The translations under genes and the position numbers were made by a program. 64,000 nucleotides of DNA, taken from Bacillus sp. FSL K6-3431 (GTDB taxonomy: Bacteria > Bacillota > Bacilli > Bacillales > Bacillaceae_C). Positions 9,333-18,955 of the stretch are shown here, one piece after another. The stretch lies in contig NZ_JBBOCT010000001.1 in NCBI RefSeq assembly GCF_038002605.1, positions 2,542,001 to 2,606,000 of the forward strand, written 5' to 3'. Under the pieces are notes generated by a model, which was not told the DNA's origin, searched no databases, and worked only from the letters and a program-made list of their open reading frames with translations. Positions within the stretch are counted from its first letter, which is position 1. Each line of letters opens with the position of its first letter.

Positions 9333-10925
9333 TTATTCCGACATGAATTCATCGTAATTTCTTTGATATATCTCAACGAATTCATCCAATTTCATATCAT
9401 CTAATTTTTTCAAGTATTCATCCCACTCTGCATCAATATTTCCATTGATGATCCATTGGGCCTGTTTTTTATCAACAAATTCTATGATATCCGTTGTCAA
9501 TGTGTTTAATTTCTGAGTATCTTCCAATGTGAAGAATACATCAGGAAAAACAGTTTTTTTCATGTAGGGTTCGTAAATTTTAAAATATTCCAATCTAGTA
9601 GAATCCTTTTCATTCGGATGTATTTTCTGCATCGTTTCTGGTAAAAGAGATCTGGCCGAGGAGTAGCACGGCGATTCAGTACATCTGAATTCATCAAAAG
9701 ATAATCCATCTGTCGGTTCAATATAGTCATAAGTTCCATCATCATTTTTATTCATATTCGTGCCAATAGGCCCAAATGTCCATTGAATTGAATTTTCTTC
9801 AGTATATAATTCATCAATCCACCGCATCGTAATTGTAGGATTCTCATTTGCCGAAGTAATCGAGAAACTTCCCTTTGCCATCGCTATTTCTTCATCTTCT
9901 CTCCATTGCTTAACACCATCAGGTCCTTCTAATGGTGGGATCGGAATGTATTGATCAGCAAATTCCGGTCCAATAACATTACTTGCAATAAATCCTGAGA
10001 AAGCCCCATATAAAGGGGTATCTGCCCCTCGGCCTTTTGCAAAATATACTGTTCTATCATGAGTGAATGCCTCTGGATCAATTAATCCTTGGCTATTTAG
10101 GCGATTAAAGTAGGCAGTTGCTTCTTTAAACTCAGGGGTGATAGCTGTAAATGAAACTTCTTCATCTTCAACACTAATGTGATTTGGCTGATCTAACACC
10201 CCAAAAGCTCCATAGAAGGAAAAAATGCCATTGAGGCTATTACCATAAAGGAAACTGAATGGAATTTCATCACTTTTACCATTACCATTCGGATCCTTTT
10301 CTTTAAATGCTTGCAAAACTTTTTCAAATTCATCCGTTGTTTTAGGAACTTCAAGTCCAAGCTCATCCAACCAAACCTTATTAATGAATATGACTTCAGG
10401 CAGTGCATTACCAGGTTCAGCATGCACCATTGGAATGGAATAAATATTCCCATCTGGTGCGGTAATTTTCTTTTTTATGTCAGGATTACTATCCAAGATG
10501 TTTTTGATATTTGGTGCATATTTATTAATCAAGTCTTGAAGCGGGATTAACATTCCCTGGTTTCCGTATTCAATCAAATCTGAGGAACTTAAACTGCCGC
10601 TCCCGAAAAATGCATCTGGCAAATCACCGCTGGCAAACATTAAATTTTTCTTTTCGGCGTATCCTTGTGAAGAAGCATCCCAATTAATATGGATATTCGT
10701 TTTTTTCTCCAAGTTTTTCACAACTTGTAAATCTTCTGTTGATTTCTGCTGTTGCGGTGGTTTTGACGTGACAAAGTTTAACGTGATTTTATCATTCACT
10801 ATAGGCAAACCTGTTTTGTTAAAATTGTCTGTAGTTGCATCAGCATCATTACCAACTTCATTATTCTTACAACCCGCTATCATTAAAATAACAATCATTG
10901 CAAAAATCAAAGATATCTTTTTCAT
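9333..10925 (-). CDS. Carbohydrate ABC transporter substrate-binding lipoprotein (cassette 1)
   Basis: 530 residues. It starts MKKISLIFAMIVILMIAGC, a lipoprotein signal with lipid-attachment Cys19. The rest is an extracellular solute-binding protein of the large LplA/YtcQ type used by CUT1 oligosaccharide importers, with landmarks such as NKVWLDELGLEVPKTTDEF, DPNGNGKSDEIPFSF and a terminal EWDEYLKKLDDMKLDE segment. ATG 10925 is chosen over an upstream in-frame start because GGGGGT precedes it and the signal peptide then begins properly. It is the last gene of an operon with the two permeases at 10942-12817, with a 16-nt gap. It should capture oligosaccharides released by GH85 or sulfatases; the ligand is not known. 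Its paralogue is at 21758-23305. Confidence 0.9.
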   Translation of the reverse strand: MKKISLIFAMIVILMIAGCKNNEVGNDADATTDNFNKTGLPIVNDKITLNFVTSKPPQQQKSTEDLQVVKNLEKKTNIHINWDASSQGYAEKKNLMFASGDLPDAFFGSGSLSSSDLIEYGNQGMLIPLQDLINKYAPNIKNILDSNPDIKKKITAPDGNIYSIPMVHAEPGNALPEVIFINKVWLDELGLEVPKTTDEFEKVLQAFKEKDPNGNGKSDEIPFSFLYGNSLNGIFSFYGAFGVLDQPNHISVEDEEVSFTAITPEFKEATAYFNRLNSQGLIDPEAFTHDRTVYFAKGRGADTPLYGAFSGFIASNVIGPEFADQYIPIPPLEGPDGVKQWREDEEIAMAKGSFSITSANENPTITMRWIDELYTEENSIQWTFGPIGTNMNKNDDGTYDYIEPTDGLSFDEFRCTESPCYSSARSLLPETMQKIHPNEKDSTRLEYFKIYEPYMKKTVFPDVFFTLEDTQKLNTLTTDIIEFVDKKQAQWIINGNIDAEWDEYLKKLDDMKLDEFVEIYQRNYDEFMSE

Positions 10926-10941
10926 TTCCTGACCCCCTTTT

Positions 10942-11829
10942 TTACTCTTTGATCGAACCAATCATAACTCCTTTCACAAAGTATTTTTGTACGAAAGGAT
11001 ATAAGATTAATACTGGTAAACTAGTAATAATAATCGCACCGTATTTCATAATCTCTGAGACATCCTGTAGTTCAGAATCAGGAGAAATAACCATTGTATC
11101 TCCTTGCGATTCATTCACTATCAATATTTCCCTCAAAATAATTTGTAATGGATATAAACTTTCATTCCTCAAATAAATAAGCGCCTGGAAATAGGAATTC
11201 CAATGAGCGACAGCACTAAATAATGCAATGACTGCGATAATAGGCACCGATAAAGGAAGAACGATTTTAAAGAAAAACTTCGTAGTTGAACATCCATCCA
11301 CCTGGGCTGCTTCTAGCAGGCCTTTCGGAATAGTCGTTTGAAAAAATGTTCTGGCAATAATAATGTTAAACGCGGAAACCGCATTTGGAATTACTTGTGA
11401 CCAAATTGTATTAACCATTCCCAATTCCTTAACCAGTAAATATGTTGGTATAATTCCACCGCCAAAAAACATTGTAAATGCAATAACAAACATAAAGAAA
11501 TTTCGTCCGACCAGATCATGTCTAGAAAGTGCATAACCCGCTGTAAGGGTTAAACTTAGATTAAGGACTGTACCAAGCGCAGCATAGAATAAAGAATTCC
11601 GATACCCTAGCCAAACCTTTCCAAATTCAAATAATTTTTTATATCCTTCCATTGTAAAGCCTTCGGGAATAAGCCAAACCGTGCCGCTATTTACTGCATA
11701 AGGATTACTGACAGATGAAATAACGATTAAATAAAGTGGGTAGAGAACTATCAAGATCAAGATCGTCATAAAGGTATAATTAAAAGTATCAAATATTCGA
11801 TCCGCTTTGTTTTTATTAATTACATTCAA
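10942..11829 (-). CDS. Sugar ABC permease, LplC/YtcP type (cassette 1)
   Basis: 295 residues with six predicted membrane helices, the first near residues 15-38. The cytoplasmic EAA loop is EAAQVDGCSTTKFFFKIVLP, which docks the ATPase. C-terminal ending ILYPFVQKYFVKGVMIGSIKE is characteristic of this subfamily. The start is TTG 11829 behind GAGGGTGAG. It pairs with the permease at 11843-12817 to form the channel of a CUT1 oligosaccharide importer. No ATPase gene lies nearby, so a shared MsmX/MsmK-type ATPase encoded elsewhere must power it (inference from how such importers work in Bacillus). Confidence 0.92.
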   Translation of the reverse strand: MNVINKNKADRIFDTFNYTFMTILILIVLYPLYLIVISSVSNPYAVNSGTVWLIPEGFTMEGYKKLFEFGKVWLGYRNSLFYAALGTVLNLSLTLTAGYALSRHDLVGRNFFMFVIAFTMFFGGGIIPTYLLVKELGMVNTIWSQVIPNAVSAFNIIIARTFFQTTIPKGLLEAAQVDGCSTTKFFFKIVLPLSVPIIAVIALFSAVAHWNSYFQALIYLRNESLYPLQIILREILIVNESQGDTMVISPDSELQDVSEIMKYGAIIITSLPVLILYPFVQKYFVKGVMIGSIKE

Positions 11830-11842
11830 GTGCTCACCCTCT

Positions 11843-12817
11843 TTAAAATAAGCTTGTTTGTTTCATTTTCTTGGCAAATTGATTCATTGCGATTAAAAGC
11901 GCAAAGTTAATTAGTGCATTAAACAGCCCCACTGCAGTTGCATAACTAAATTGGGCACTTAGAAGACCCGTTTTGTACACATATGTTTGGATAACCTCCG
12001 ATGAATCAATATTTAATGCATTTTGCATCAAATAGACTTTTTCAAACCCCACAGCCATAAAGTTCCCGACATCTAAGATTAGTAGGATCATGATGGTAGG
12101 CATGATTGAAGGAAAATCTATATGCAAAATTCGCTGAAATTTTGTTGCCCCATCCATGATCGCAGCTTCATGAAGTTCTACACTGACAGATGCCAAGGCT
12201 GCCAAATAAATAATCATCGACCAGCCAGCGTTTTGCCAAATCCCCGAAAATACAAAAATAGACTTAAACCAACTTGCTTCTCCCATGAAGTAGATGGGTT
12301 CCATTCCTAATAAAGTCAAAAAGTTATTAAATAAACCATTGACCGGTGATAAAAATAAGTACATCATACCAACGATAATCACAACAGAAATAAAATGAGG
12401 GGCATAAGTGATGGTTTGTACCAATCTTCGAAAACGCATGCTACCAATTTGATTTAATAAAAGCGCCAAAATGATTGGAATCGGAAACGCTAGCAACAAC
12501 TGGTACAAACTAATAAATAATGTATTTTTAAGGACCGTAAGAAATTGATATGATGAAAAAAAACGTTCAAAATGTTCGAAGGCAACCCATGGGCTCCCAT
12601 GAATGCCTTTTATTGCAATATAATTTTTAAATGCAATTTGCATTCCATACATAGGCACATAATGGAAAAGAATAAAATATAACAAGGTTGGAAGCAAAAA
12701 TATGTATAGCTCATAGTTTTTTCGGATCTTTTTCCACATTGTCAGAGAGCTATTCATTTTTGTAGTTTGCTTCAAATTTGGAAGCGTTGTCATTTTATTC
12801 GCTTTTTCTATCGCCAA
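11843..12817 (-). CDS. Sugar ABC permease, LplB/YteP type (cassette 1)
   Basis: 324 residues with an N-terminal cytoplasmic segment of about 35 residues, then six membrane helices. The EAA loop is ELHEAAIMDGATKFQRILHI, and motif YELYIFLLPTLLYFILFHYV marks the first helix. The start is TTG 12817, decided by AGGAGG seven nt upstream; there is no equivalent ATG. It is the first gene of the three-gene operon and partners the permease at 10942-11829. The closest relative in the window is the cassette 2 gene at 24262-25227, which has nearly the same motif spacing, so the two cassettes are paralogous. Confidence 0.92.
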   Translation of the reverse strand: MAIEKANKMTTLPNLKQTTKMNSSLTMWKKIRKNYELYIFLLPTLLYFILFHYVPMYGMQIAFKNYIAIKGIHGSPWVAFEHFERFFSSYQFLTVLKNTLFISLYQLLLAFPIPIILALLLNQIGSMRFRRLVQTITYAPHFISVVIIVGMMYLFLSPVNGLFNNFLTLLGMEPIYFMGEASWFKSIFVFSGIWQNAGWSMIIYLAALASVSVELHEAAIMDGATKFQRILHIDFPSIMPTIMILLILDVGNFMAVGFEKVYLMQNALNIDSSEVIQTYVYKTGLLSAQFSYATAVGLFNALINFALLIAMNQFAKKMKQTSLF

Positions 12818-13021
12818 TTGCTCACCTCCTTATCAGTTTGAATACATTTACTATAGCCATTGGGGGTACTTTCAGTAAATATGCTATATGTGCAGCAACT
12901 ATGCGAAAAATCCATACTTCTCAAAAGCCAGTAATAGTGCAGTTTCTTCACTATAACGAAAGCATAAAGGATACAATTAGCATACTCCAACATTCCTAAA
13001 ATCCGGATATTACAAAAATCA

Positions 13022-13064
13022 CAAAAAGCAAAGCATCACCTCCACGACTTTGGAAATGCCTTGC
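13022..13064 (-). terminator. Terminator of AraC-type regulator 1
   Basis: On the minus strand GCAAGGCAT pairs with ATGCTTTGC (13064-13028), followed by TTTTTGT. It lies 26 nt after the regulator stop at 13090. The remaining gap 12818-13021 should hold the promoter of the transporter operon, but no convincing sigma-A boxes were seen. Confidence 0.8.
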
Positions 13065-13089
13065 ATTAGGAAATCATTAAACTAATATA

Positions 13090-15327
13090 CTAATTAACCT
13101 TTTTTCGGTCTATATTAATCTTTCGGTATTCTCCCGGTGTAATCTTCATTTCATTTTTAAATTTACGGATAAAACTGGAGACATCATGATAGCCGATTTC
13201 CTTAACTAATTCTTTCAGAGAGATATTACTATTCTTCAGCAATTGCTTAGCATGTTCTATCCGGTAAAAGCTCAAATAATCAGTGATAGTCTGACCTGTC
13301 TGTTGTTTAAAGTATCGTTTTAAATATGTTTGTGCTACAGATAAAGAATCTGCCATTTTCTGAACTGAAAATTGATTATCCCGATAATTTTCACGTATGA
13401 ATGCGATGGCCCGTTCCCGTAAATCAGATTCTACATTTTGTTCTTGAACCACCTCTTGTAACCGCATACAAATTTCATTAGCTAATTGTTCAAAATCCTG
13501 CAATGTTTCAAAATTGGATAGCTTTTCAATATCAAGATACGTTATATCTTCAAGATAGCTATTTTCTTTGTTATAGGAATTTTTAATAATACAATTAATG
13601 ATGTCATAGCAGATACAACGTACCATATGCAATGGTGGTTTGTTCTTTTCTACATCCCGATGAATATTCTTTATCATCTCAATAATTTTAGCGGTATCCC
13701 TTTCATTCACTAATAATTGAAGCGTTTCAATTTCTTGTTTAGGATACCAATAATCTAGCTGATTTTCAGAATTAATTTCATCAAAGAATATCACCTGATT
13801 CTGACCTTTAATTAGTTTATAGTCAAGTGCCGTTGACGCTTCCATATAAGATTTTCCGATCTTATTCATATCTTCATAGATGCAACCAACACCAATCGTG
13901 ATACTTCCCTGACATTGTTCCTTAAGGATTTTATGAAGAAAGAGAATAAATTCTTTCAGTTGTTGATCTTCTTTTCCAAGGGTACATATATAGGTAATCA
14001 CATTTTGATTAGCCCATTTCACTTCATAACCTTCATATCTTGTGTAGATTTCGTTATTAATTCTTTCCGATATTATTGCTTTATTGTCAATATCTTCATC
14101 TTTAATCTCACAACGAAGGACAAACATTCGCTTTTTTCTAAAGTTTAATCCAACTTCTTCCCCTCGATCATAAAATTCTTTCATGTCCGTTATTTGTCCG
14201 TGCAATAATTCAATTAACAAATACTTTCTAATAGCATACTGATTATCTTTCCATTTATTTTCTATGTCTTTACTTTTTTTACTCATATTAGAAAGCATAT
14301 TCAATACATCATTGGAATTTTGAACAGATTTACCTAGTTGAAGCGTTGTATATGAAAATATTTTTTGTAATGGACTGTAATTGATTCTCATTAAAAAATA
14401 TATAACGATACTTCCCATAAATAAATTGGCAATTAGAACAATCATTGCACGATATTGTACTTGGCCAACTTTTTTCAATAAATGTTCCTGTGGCATCATA
14501 GTTAAATAAGTCCAACCAGTATATTTAGATTTAGCGGTTGAAAGGATGTATTGTTCCTTTTTTATTTTAATCGACTTAGAACCTGGTGATAATGCTTTAA
14601 TAGACTGTAAAAATGACTGATCCTGAAGATAATCAGTATCATATAACGAAGTAATTACTTCTCCTTTTTCATTTAAAATTAATGTATTTCCTACTCTTTC
14701 TTCAATGCCTCCCCTTTGTAATCCTTTCACCGTATCTTCATCAATAATAAAGATTGCTGCTCCATATGGTTCAACTCCACTTGGCGGAAGTGGCACTATA
14801 TATGTTATTGCACGGTTACTCTTTAATAAGGATGAATCAACCTCTTCGGCAGGACGAAATACAGGAGTCTCTAAACGGTTAAGATCATTACGGAATTGTG
14901 AAGGACTCCAATTTCTATATTGATAAATTTTATCCGTAAATAACGGGATTGAATAAGTACTTTCGGCAGAATAAATATAATCTCCCTCTTTAATATATAG
15001 AAAAACATTTTGAAAAAAGTTATTTGCAACAGTAAAATTCAATAGTCTCTTTGCAGCATAAGCATGATACATATTTTGTTCCAAATAATAGGGAGTCAAT
15101 TCCGGGTTAGAAGATATTTCATAAGAAATTGTGTTCATTTCCCTAATTTTTGTATCAAATGTATCTCTCATTTGTTCTAGCATTTGTTCATGACCAAGCA
15201 TAATTTCTTCTTTTAAAATAGATACATAATGTTTATACGAAAACAAAGATGTAACAATGAGCGGAATGATTAACAGTATAGAATAGGAAAGCAGATACTT
15301 ATAAAATAATGGAATTCTCTTTAACAT
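13090..15327 (-). CDS. Membrane-anchored AraC-family regulator with extracytoplasmic sensor (cassette 1)
   Basis: 745 residues. The first membrane helix is near residues 10-33 (YLLSYSILLIIPLIVTSLFS). An extracellular Cache-like sensor region runs to a second helix near 290-315 (AMIVLIANLFMGSIVIYFLM), then cytoplasmic linker regions, and an AraC-type double helix-turn-helix occupies about 640-740 (FSVQKMADSLSVAQTYLKRYFKQ is its first half). Such one-component regulators sense extracellular sugar or its binding protein and activate the adjacent import genes. ATG 15327 follows a G-rich RBS. A terminator separates it from the sulfatase gene upstream, so it has its own promoter. Its paralogue of the same length is at 25543-27780. 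Confidence 0.9.
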   Translation of the reverse strand: MLKRIPLFYKYLLSYSILLIIPLIVTSLFSYKHYVSILKEEIMLGHEQMLEQMRDTFDTKIREMNTISYEISSNPELTPYYLEQNMYHAYAAKRLLNFTVANNFFQNVFLYIKEGDYIYSAESTYSIPLFTDKIYQYRNWSPSQFRNDLNRLETPVFRPAEEVDSSLLKSNRAITYIVPLPPSGVEPYGAAIFIIDEDTVKGLQRGGIEERVGNTLILNEKGEVITSLYDTDYLQDQSFLQSIKALSPGSKSIKIKKEQYILSTAKSKYTGWTYLTMMPQEHLLKKVGQVQYRAMIVLIANLFMGSIVIYFLMRINYSPLQKIFSYTTLQLGKSVQNSNDVLNMLSNMSKKSKDIENKWKDNQYAIRKYLLIELLHGQITDMKEFYDRGEEVGLNFRKKRMFVLRCEIKDEDIDNKAIISERINNEIYTRYEGYEVKWANQNVITYICTLGKEDQQLKEFILFLHKILKEQCQGSITIGVGCIYEDMNKIGKSYMEASTALDYKLIKGQNQVIFFDEINSENQLDYWYPKQEIETLQLLVNERDTAKIIEMIKNIHRDVEKNKPPLHMVRCICYDIINCIIKNSYNKENSYLEDITYLDIEKLSNFETLQDFEQLANEICMRLQEVVQEQNVESDLRERAIAFIRENYRDNQFSVQKMADSLSVAQTYLKRYFKQQTGQTITDYLSFYRIEHAKQLLKNSNISLKELVKEIGYHDVSSFIRKFKNEMKITPGEYRKINIDRKKVN

Positions 15328-15417
15328 CGAACTAACTCCCCCCCTGGCAAGTTCAAATCGAAAATTCAGTACTAATCGAATTTTTTAGTGATCTACTACA
15401 CGATCATTATCAAAAGA

Positions 15418-15441
15418 GACAACTCCCACCGTAGAGTTGTC
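15418..15441 (-). terminator. Terminator downstream of sulfatase 1
   Basis: GACAACTC (15418-15425) and GAGTTGTC (15434-15441) form a perfect 8-bp stem. On the minus strand it is followed by TCTTTT. It ends sulfatase 1 transcription before the regulator gene. Confidence 0.7.
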
Positions 15442-15558
15442 CCTTAAAAAGTCATTAGTACTGATCTGCTACTTTTTCCTTCAATCTATTTATTTCCTTT
15501 TTTCATGCAACAACAGTTGAAATTACAGTTCCATATCACATCTGTTATTTCTATGCAT

Positions 15559-17130
15559 CTATCGTTTTAATACTTCCTCTCTAGGTATCACTCCACAGCG
15601 TTCTGCCCATTCATCATATTGTTTAGACATATCCACTACTTTTTCCGAATATTGTTGTGCAATATTATTAATCTCCGTTCTGTCGTTTTGCACATCATAG
15701 AGCTCCCAATCGTCTGGGTATTTTTTAACAAGTTTCCATTTTCCAATTCGTATAGCTGAATTTCCTTCGTGTTCCCAATACAATGGCCTCTCTTCATCTG
15801 TATCTTCCTCAAAAATAGGGACTAAACTTTGGCCTTCTAAAGGTAATATATTATTGCCATTGTATAATGCTGGATAAGAGGCTCCAGTCACATCTAAAAC
15901 TGTAGCCATTATATCTGTTAGCTGGGCAGGTGTATGTCTAATGGCACCCTTTGTTTCTATCCCCTTGGGCCAATGGACGATAAGTGGTGTCGCTATTCCT
16001 CCCTCATGAACCCAATGCTTGTATAATTTAAAAGGTGTGTTTGATAAGTTAGCCCATGCTGTTCCATAACTTTGATACGTATTTTCCGGTCCAGGCATAT
16101 ATTCAGGCCGATTTCCAAAAATCACTTCATCATCAGATCTAGTTTTCTCACGAGCACTATTTTTTACAAGGTTTGGTCCCCAGTCAGGTCCTATTTCTTC
16201 TGCACAACCTCCGTTGTCAGATAGAAATATAATAATTGTATTTTCTAATTGATTTGTTTCTTTTAATACGTCTATTATTCTTCCGATTCCTTGGTCCATT
16301 CTATCAATTTGTGCCGCATATACTTCCATACTCCGTTGTCGCCACTCTTTATCTTCTACGTCTCCCCATAATGGTTGAGAAGCATCACGTTCAGACAAGT
16401 ACCAATGTGGTTTTATGATGCCCATTTCAACCATACGTTTTAGACGTTGCTCCCTTAATTCATCCCACCCAGAACTAAATCGGCCTTTATATTTATCTAC
16501 CTCTTCTTTTGGAGCATGTAAGGGCCAATGAGGTGCTGTATATGCAACGTATTGGAAAAATGGTTGCTCCTTGCCATTGTTAACATGTTCTCTAATAAAC
16601 TGGACAGCGTTGTCACTGATAGCATCTGTATAATAAAAGTTTTCATTTGTTTGCGCTTCATGTTCAATATTTTCATTGTCTCTAGTAAGTGTTTTAGGGT
16701 CGTAATAACTAGCAGCACCCGCGATAGAACCATAGAAACGATCAAATCCCCGCTGCCTAGGCCAAGTGTCCGATACATTTATAAAGTCATTTGCCACATG
16801 CCATTTGCCACTCATGAATGTACTGTAACTGCATCCTTTTAAAACTTCAGGAATGGTTACACACTGCTTGTTTAAATTGCCAGCATATCCTTCGGGACCG
16901 TCATCATCCGTTAAAATACCAATTCCTGTTTGATGTGGATGGAGACCTGTTAGTAATGATGCTCTTGACGGACTACATCTTGCAGTATTATAAAATTGCG
17001 TAAAGCGAATCCCTTGTTCAGCAAGTGCATCTAAGTTTGGCGTATCTACTTCTCCCCCATAACACCCAATATCTGAAAAACCCATATCATCATTCAAAAT
17101 TAACAATATATTTGGCGATTTACCCATCAT
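15559..17130 (-). CDS. Type I sulfatase 1 (arylsulfatase family)
   Basis: 523 residues. The formylglycine motif is CSPSRASLLTG, with C52 the residue converted to formylglycine and R56 its partner. Metal ligands are D14-D15 (LNDDMGFSD) and the DNGG segment near residue 306. HPHQTGIG and SGKWHV supply active-site His and Lys. The family (SulfAtlas S1) hydrolyses sulfate esters of sugars or aryl compounds. No signal peptide is present, so it should work in the cytoplasm on imported substrate. GAGGAGC precedes the ATG. A gap of 348 nt containing a terminator and a repeat element separates it from sulfatase 2, and a 24-bp palindrome lies 45 nt upstream, so it is probably transcribed separately. 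The maturing formylglycine enzyme is not in the window. Confidence 0.9.
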   Translation of the reverse strand: MMGKSPNILLILNDDMGFSDIGCYGGEVDTPNLDALAEQGIRFTQFYNTARCSPSRASLLTGLHPHQTGIGILTDDDGPEGYAGNLNKQCVTIPEVLKGCSYSTFMSGKWHVANDFINVSDTWPRQRGFDRFYGSIAGAASYYDPKTLTRDNENIEHEAQTNENFYYTDAISDNAVQFIREHVNNGKEQPFFQYVAYTAPHWPLHAPKEEVDKYKGRFSSGWDELREQRLKRMVEMGIIKPHWYLSERDASQPLWGDVEDKEWRQRSMEVYAAQIDRMDQGIGRIIDVLKETNQLENTIIIFLSDNGGCAEEIGPDWGPNLVKNSAREKTRSDDEVIFGNRPEYMPGPENTYQSYGTAWANLSNTPFKLYKHWVHEGGIATPLIVHWPKGIETKGAIRHTPAQLTDIMATVLDVTGASYPALYNGNNILPLEGQSLVPIFEEDTDEERPLYWEHEGNSAIRIGKWKLVKKYPDDWELYDVQNDRTEINNIAQQYSEKVVDMSKQYDEWAERCGVIPREEVLKR

Positions 17131-17174
17131 TTATGCTCCTCGATATTTAATAAATTCAAGCACTCGCTACAGTG

Positions 17175-17198
17175 AACGAGACAAATATTTGTCTCGTT
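17175..17198. promoter_or_regulatory. Perfect 24-bp palindrome before sulfatase 1
   Basis: AACGAGACAAAT and its exact inverted copy abut without spacer at 17175-17198, 45 nt upstream of the sulfatase 1 start. It could be a repressor operator. It could instead be a terminator on the plus strand, where a T-rich tail follows, although no plus-strand gene precedes it. Confidence 0.45.
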
Positions 17199-17244
17199 TA
17201 TCTTTTAAATCTTCAGTTTAATTTGAGGAAGATTTTTTAATGTA

Positions 17245-17277
17245 TAAAAAAGGCAACTCCATAACGAAGCTGCCTCT
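17245..17277 (-). terminator. Terminator downstream of sulfatase 2
   Basis: On the minus strand AGGCAGCT pairs with AGTTGCCT, followed by six T. It ends the sulfatase 3 - sulfatase 2 operon after the inserted repeat element. Confidence 0.7.
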
Positions 17278-17368
17278 TTATCCATTACGCCTCTGCGGAA
17301 TGGCGTCCAGATTTTATCGAGCTTGCTCGATAAACTTCCTCTGAAGATCTGTGACATCCGCCGGAGGC

Positions 17369-17473
17369 TTTAACTTCATTCAGTCGGAGTGTGAGACCTC
17401 CCACTGAATTGGGTCAATCAGCGTTCATCATCCCACATATAGAAGTGGGAGACTTCTGCTGAATGAAGTTAAA
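17369..17473. repeat. 105-bp nested inverted-repeat element, MITE-like
   Basis: TTTAACTTCATTCAG (17369-17383) is repeated exactly in inverse as CTGAATGAAGTTAAA (17459-17473). A second inverted pair, CTCCCACT and AGTGGGAG, is nested inside. The element abuts the sulfatase 2 stop codon (6 nt away). The preceding stretch 17281-17368, with its own ATCGAGCTTGCTCGAT hairpin, may belong to it. No transposase is encoded, so it resembles a miniature element or an IS-end remnant. Confidence 0.55.
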
Positions 17474-17478
17474 AATCA

Positions 17479-18882
17479 TCAATCATGATCTCCTACTTGT
17501 TCTTTCAATCTATATAATTCTTTTTTCAATTCTGCAACTACATCCTGATAATCGACATGCCCATATACATTATTCATTTCATATGGATCCTTTTCTAAAT
17601 CGAATAATTCCCATTGTGGTTCAAATGAAACATCACGGGCGCCCGGCACTCCCAATCCTTCCCCATAATAATAAATCAATTTATATTGATGTGTCCGTAC
17701 TCCATAATGTGCAGCGACATTGTGCTCGCTCATATGCTCCCAATAGCGATAGTACATGGAATCCTGCCAATTATCAGGTGTTTCCACTTTTAAAATTGGT
17801 CGTAAGCTTGTTCCTTGCATATCTTCAGGAGCTTGAATGCCGGCATAGTCAAGGAATGTTTGAGCAAAGTCAACATTCAATCCGAAAGCATTCGTTGCAT
17901 TTCCGGGTGGAATTTCCCGCGGATAACGGACAAGAAACGGCATTCTCAATGATTCTTCATACATAAATCGTTTATCGTACCAACCATGGTCACCAAGGAA
18001 AAACCCTTGGTCGGAGGTATACATGATGATTGTGTCATCTGTCAGACCTTTTTCATCCAGATAATCGAGCAAACGCCCTACATTATCATCAATCGAGGCG
18101 ATACACCGAAGATAATCTTTAATATATCTTTGATAATACCAACTTTTCAATTCAGATGACGAAAGGTCAGCTGGCGGGTCTTCCTTCACATCTCTCTTTC
18201 TTAAATCTCGATCTATTCGCATTTCTGCCTCTGCAGCTGCATATGTACGATTTTCATAATTGTCATGGAAAGTCTCTGGTTCCGGAATATCAATATCTTC
18301 ATATAAATGCATATGTTTTTCATCAGGATCCCACGGGCGATGTGGCGCTTTATGATGACACATCATAAAGAATGGCTGATCTTCCTTTCTTTTTTCCATC
18401 CAGTCAATACATAAATCTGTCGTAATATCTGTGGCATACCCAGGAAACTTTTTCTTCTCACCCATTTCAAACATGTCAGGATCATGGTATTCTCCTTGTC
18501 CAGGGAAAATATTCCAATAATCAAATCCAGTCGGATTGCTATTTTCACCATGGCCAAGATGCCATTTGCCAATCATGGCCGTTTGATATCCATTAGCCTG
18601 CAATATTTTCGCGACATTCTGTTGGCTTGAATCAATATCCTCATAAAGCGTTCTCACGCCATTTACATGATTGTATTTCCCAGTTAAAATTGCCGCCCGA
18701 CTTGGGGCACAAATTGAATTTGTGCAGAAACAATTATCCAACCGAATCCCTTCATTGGAGATGCGATCAAGATTCGGTGTTTCATTAATCTTGCTACCAT
18801 AAGCACTAATTGCATGTGCCGCATGATCATCACTCATAATAAAAATAATATTCGGCTGCTTCTGGTTCTTTTTTATGCTCAT
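17479..18882 (-). CDS. Type I sulfatase 2, GlcNAc-6-sulfatase-like
   Basis: 467 residues from ATG 18882, chosen over an ATG nine nt upstream because AAAGGA then has 8-nt spacing. The formylglycine motif is CAPSRAAILTG (C58, R62). Metal ligands are D18-D19 and the segment TSDQGFFLGDHGWYDKRFMY. That last segment resembles the group (SulfAtlas S1_11-like) that removes 6-sulfate from N-acetylglucosamine in mucins, sulfated N-glycans and heparan. The specificity is inferred from the motif, not proven. No signal peptide is seen, so action is cytosolic. It lies about 73 nt after sulfatase 3 and is probably cotranscribed with it. Its stop is next to the 105-bp repeat element. Confidence 0.85.
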   Translation of the reverse strand: MSIKKNQKQPNIIFIMSDDHAAHAISAYGSKINETPNLDRISNEGIRLDNCFCTNSICAPSRAAILTGKYNHVNGVRTLYEDIDSSQQNVAKILQANGYQTAMIGKWHLGHGENSNPTGFDYWNIFPGQGEYHDPDMFEMGEKKKFPGYATDITTDLCIDWMEKRKEDQPFFMMCHHKAPHRPWDPDEKHMHLYEDIDIPEPETFHDNYENRTYAAAEAEMRIDRDLRKRDVKEDPPADLSSSELKSWYYQRYIKDYLRCIASIDDNVGRLLDYLDEKGLTDDTIIMYTSDQGFFLGDHGWYDKRFMYEESLRMPFLVRYPREIPPGNATNAFGLNVDFAQTFLDYAGIQAPEDMQGTSLRPILKVETPDNWQDSMYYRYWEHMSEHNVAAHYGVRTHQYKLIYYYGEGLGVPGARDVSFEPQWELFDLEKDPYEMNNVYGHVDYQDVVAELKKELYRLKEQVGDHD

Positions 18883-18955
18883 TTCCAACATCCTTTCTTT
18901 TCAATATTAGTAACTTTATTCTAAAACAATGACAAACTTCGATCAGTGCACGTGG

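Noticed and set aside
17463..17966. 167-codon plus-strand frame starting in the 105-bp element
   Set aside because: Antisense to sulfatase 2; starts inside the repeat element with no RBS and no recognisable domain.
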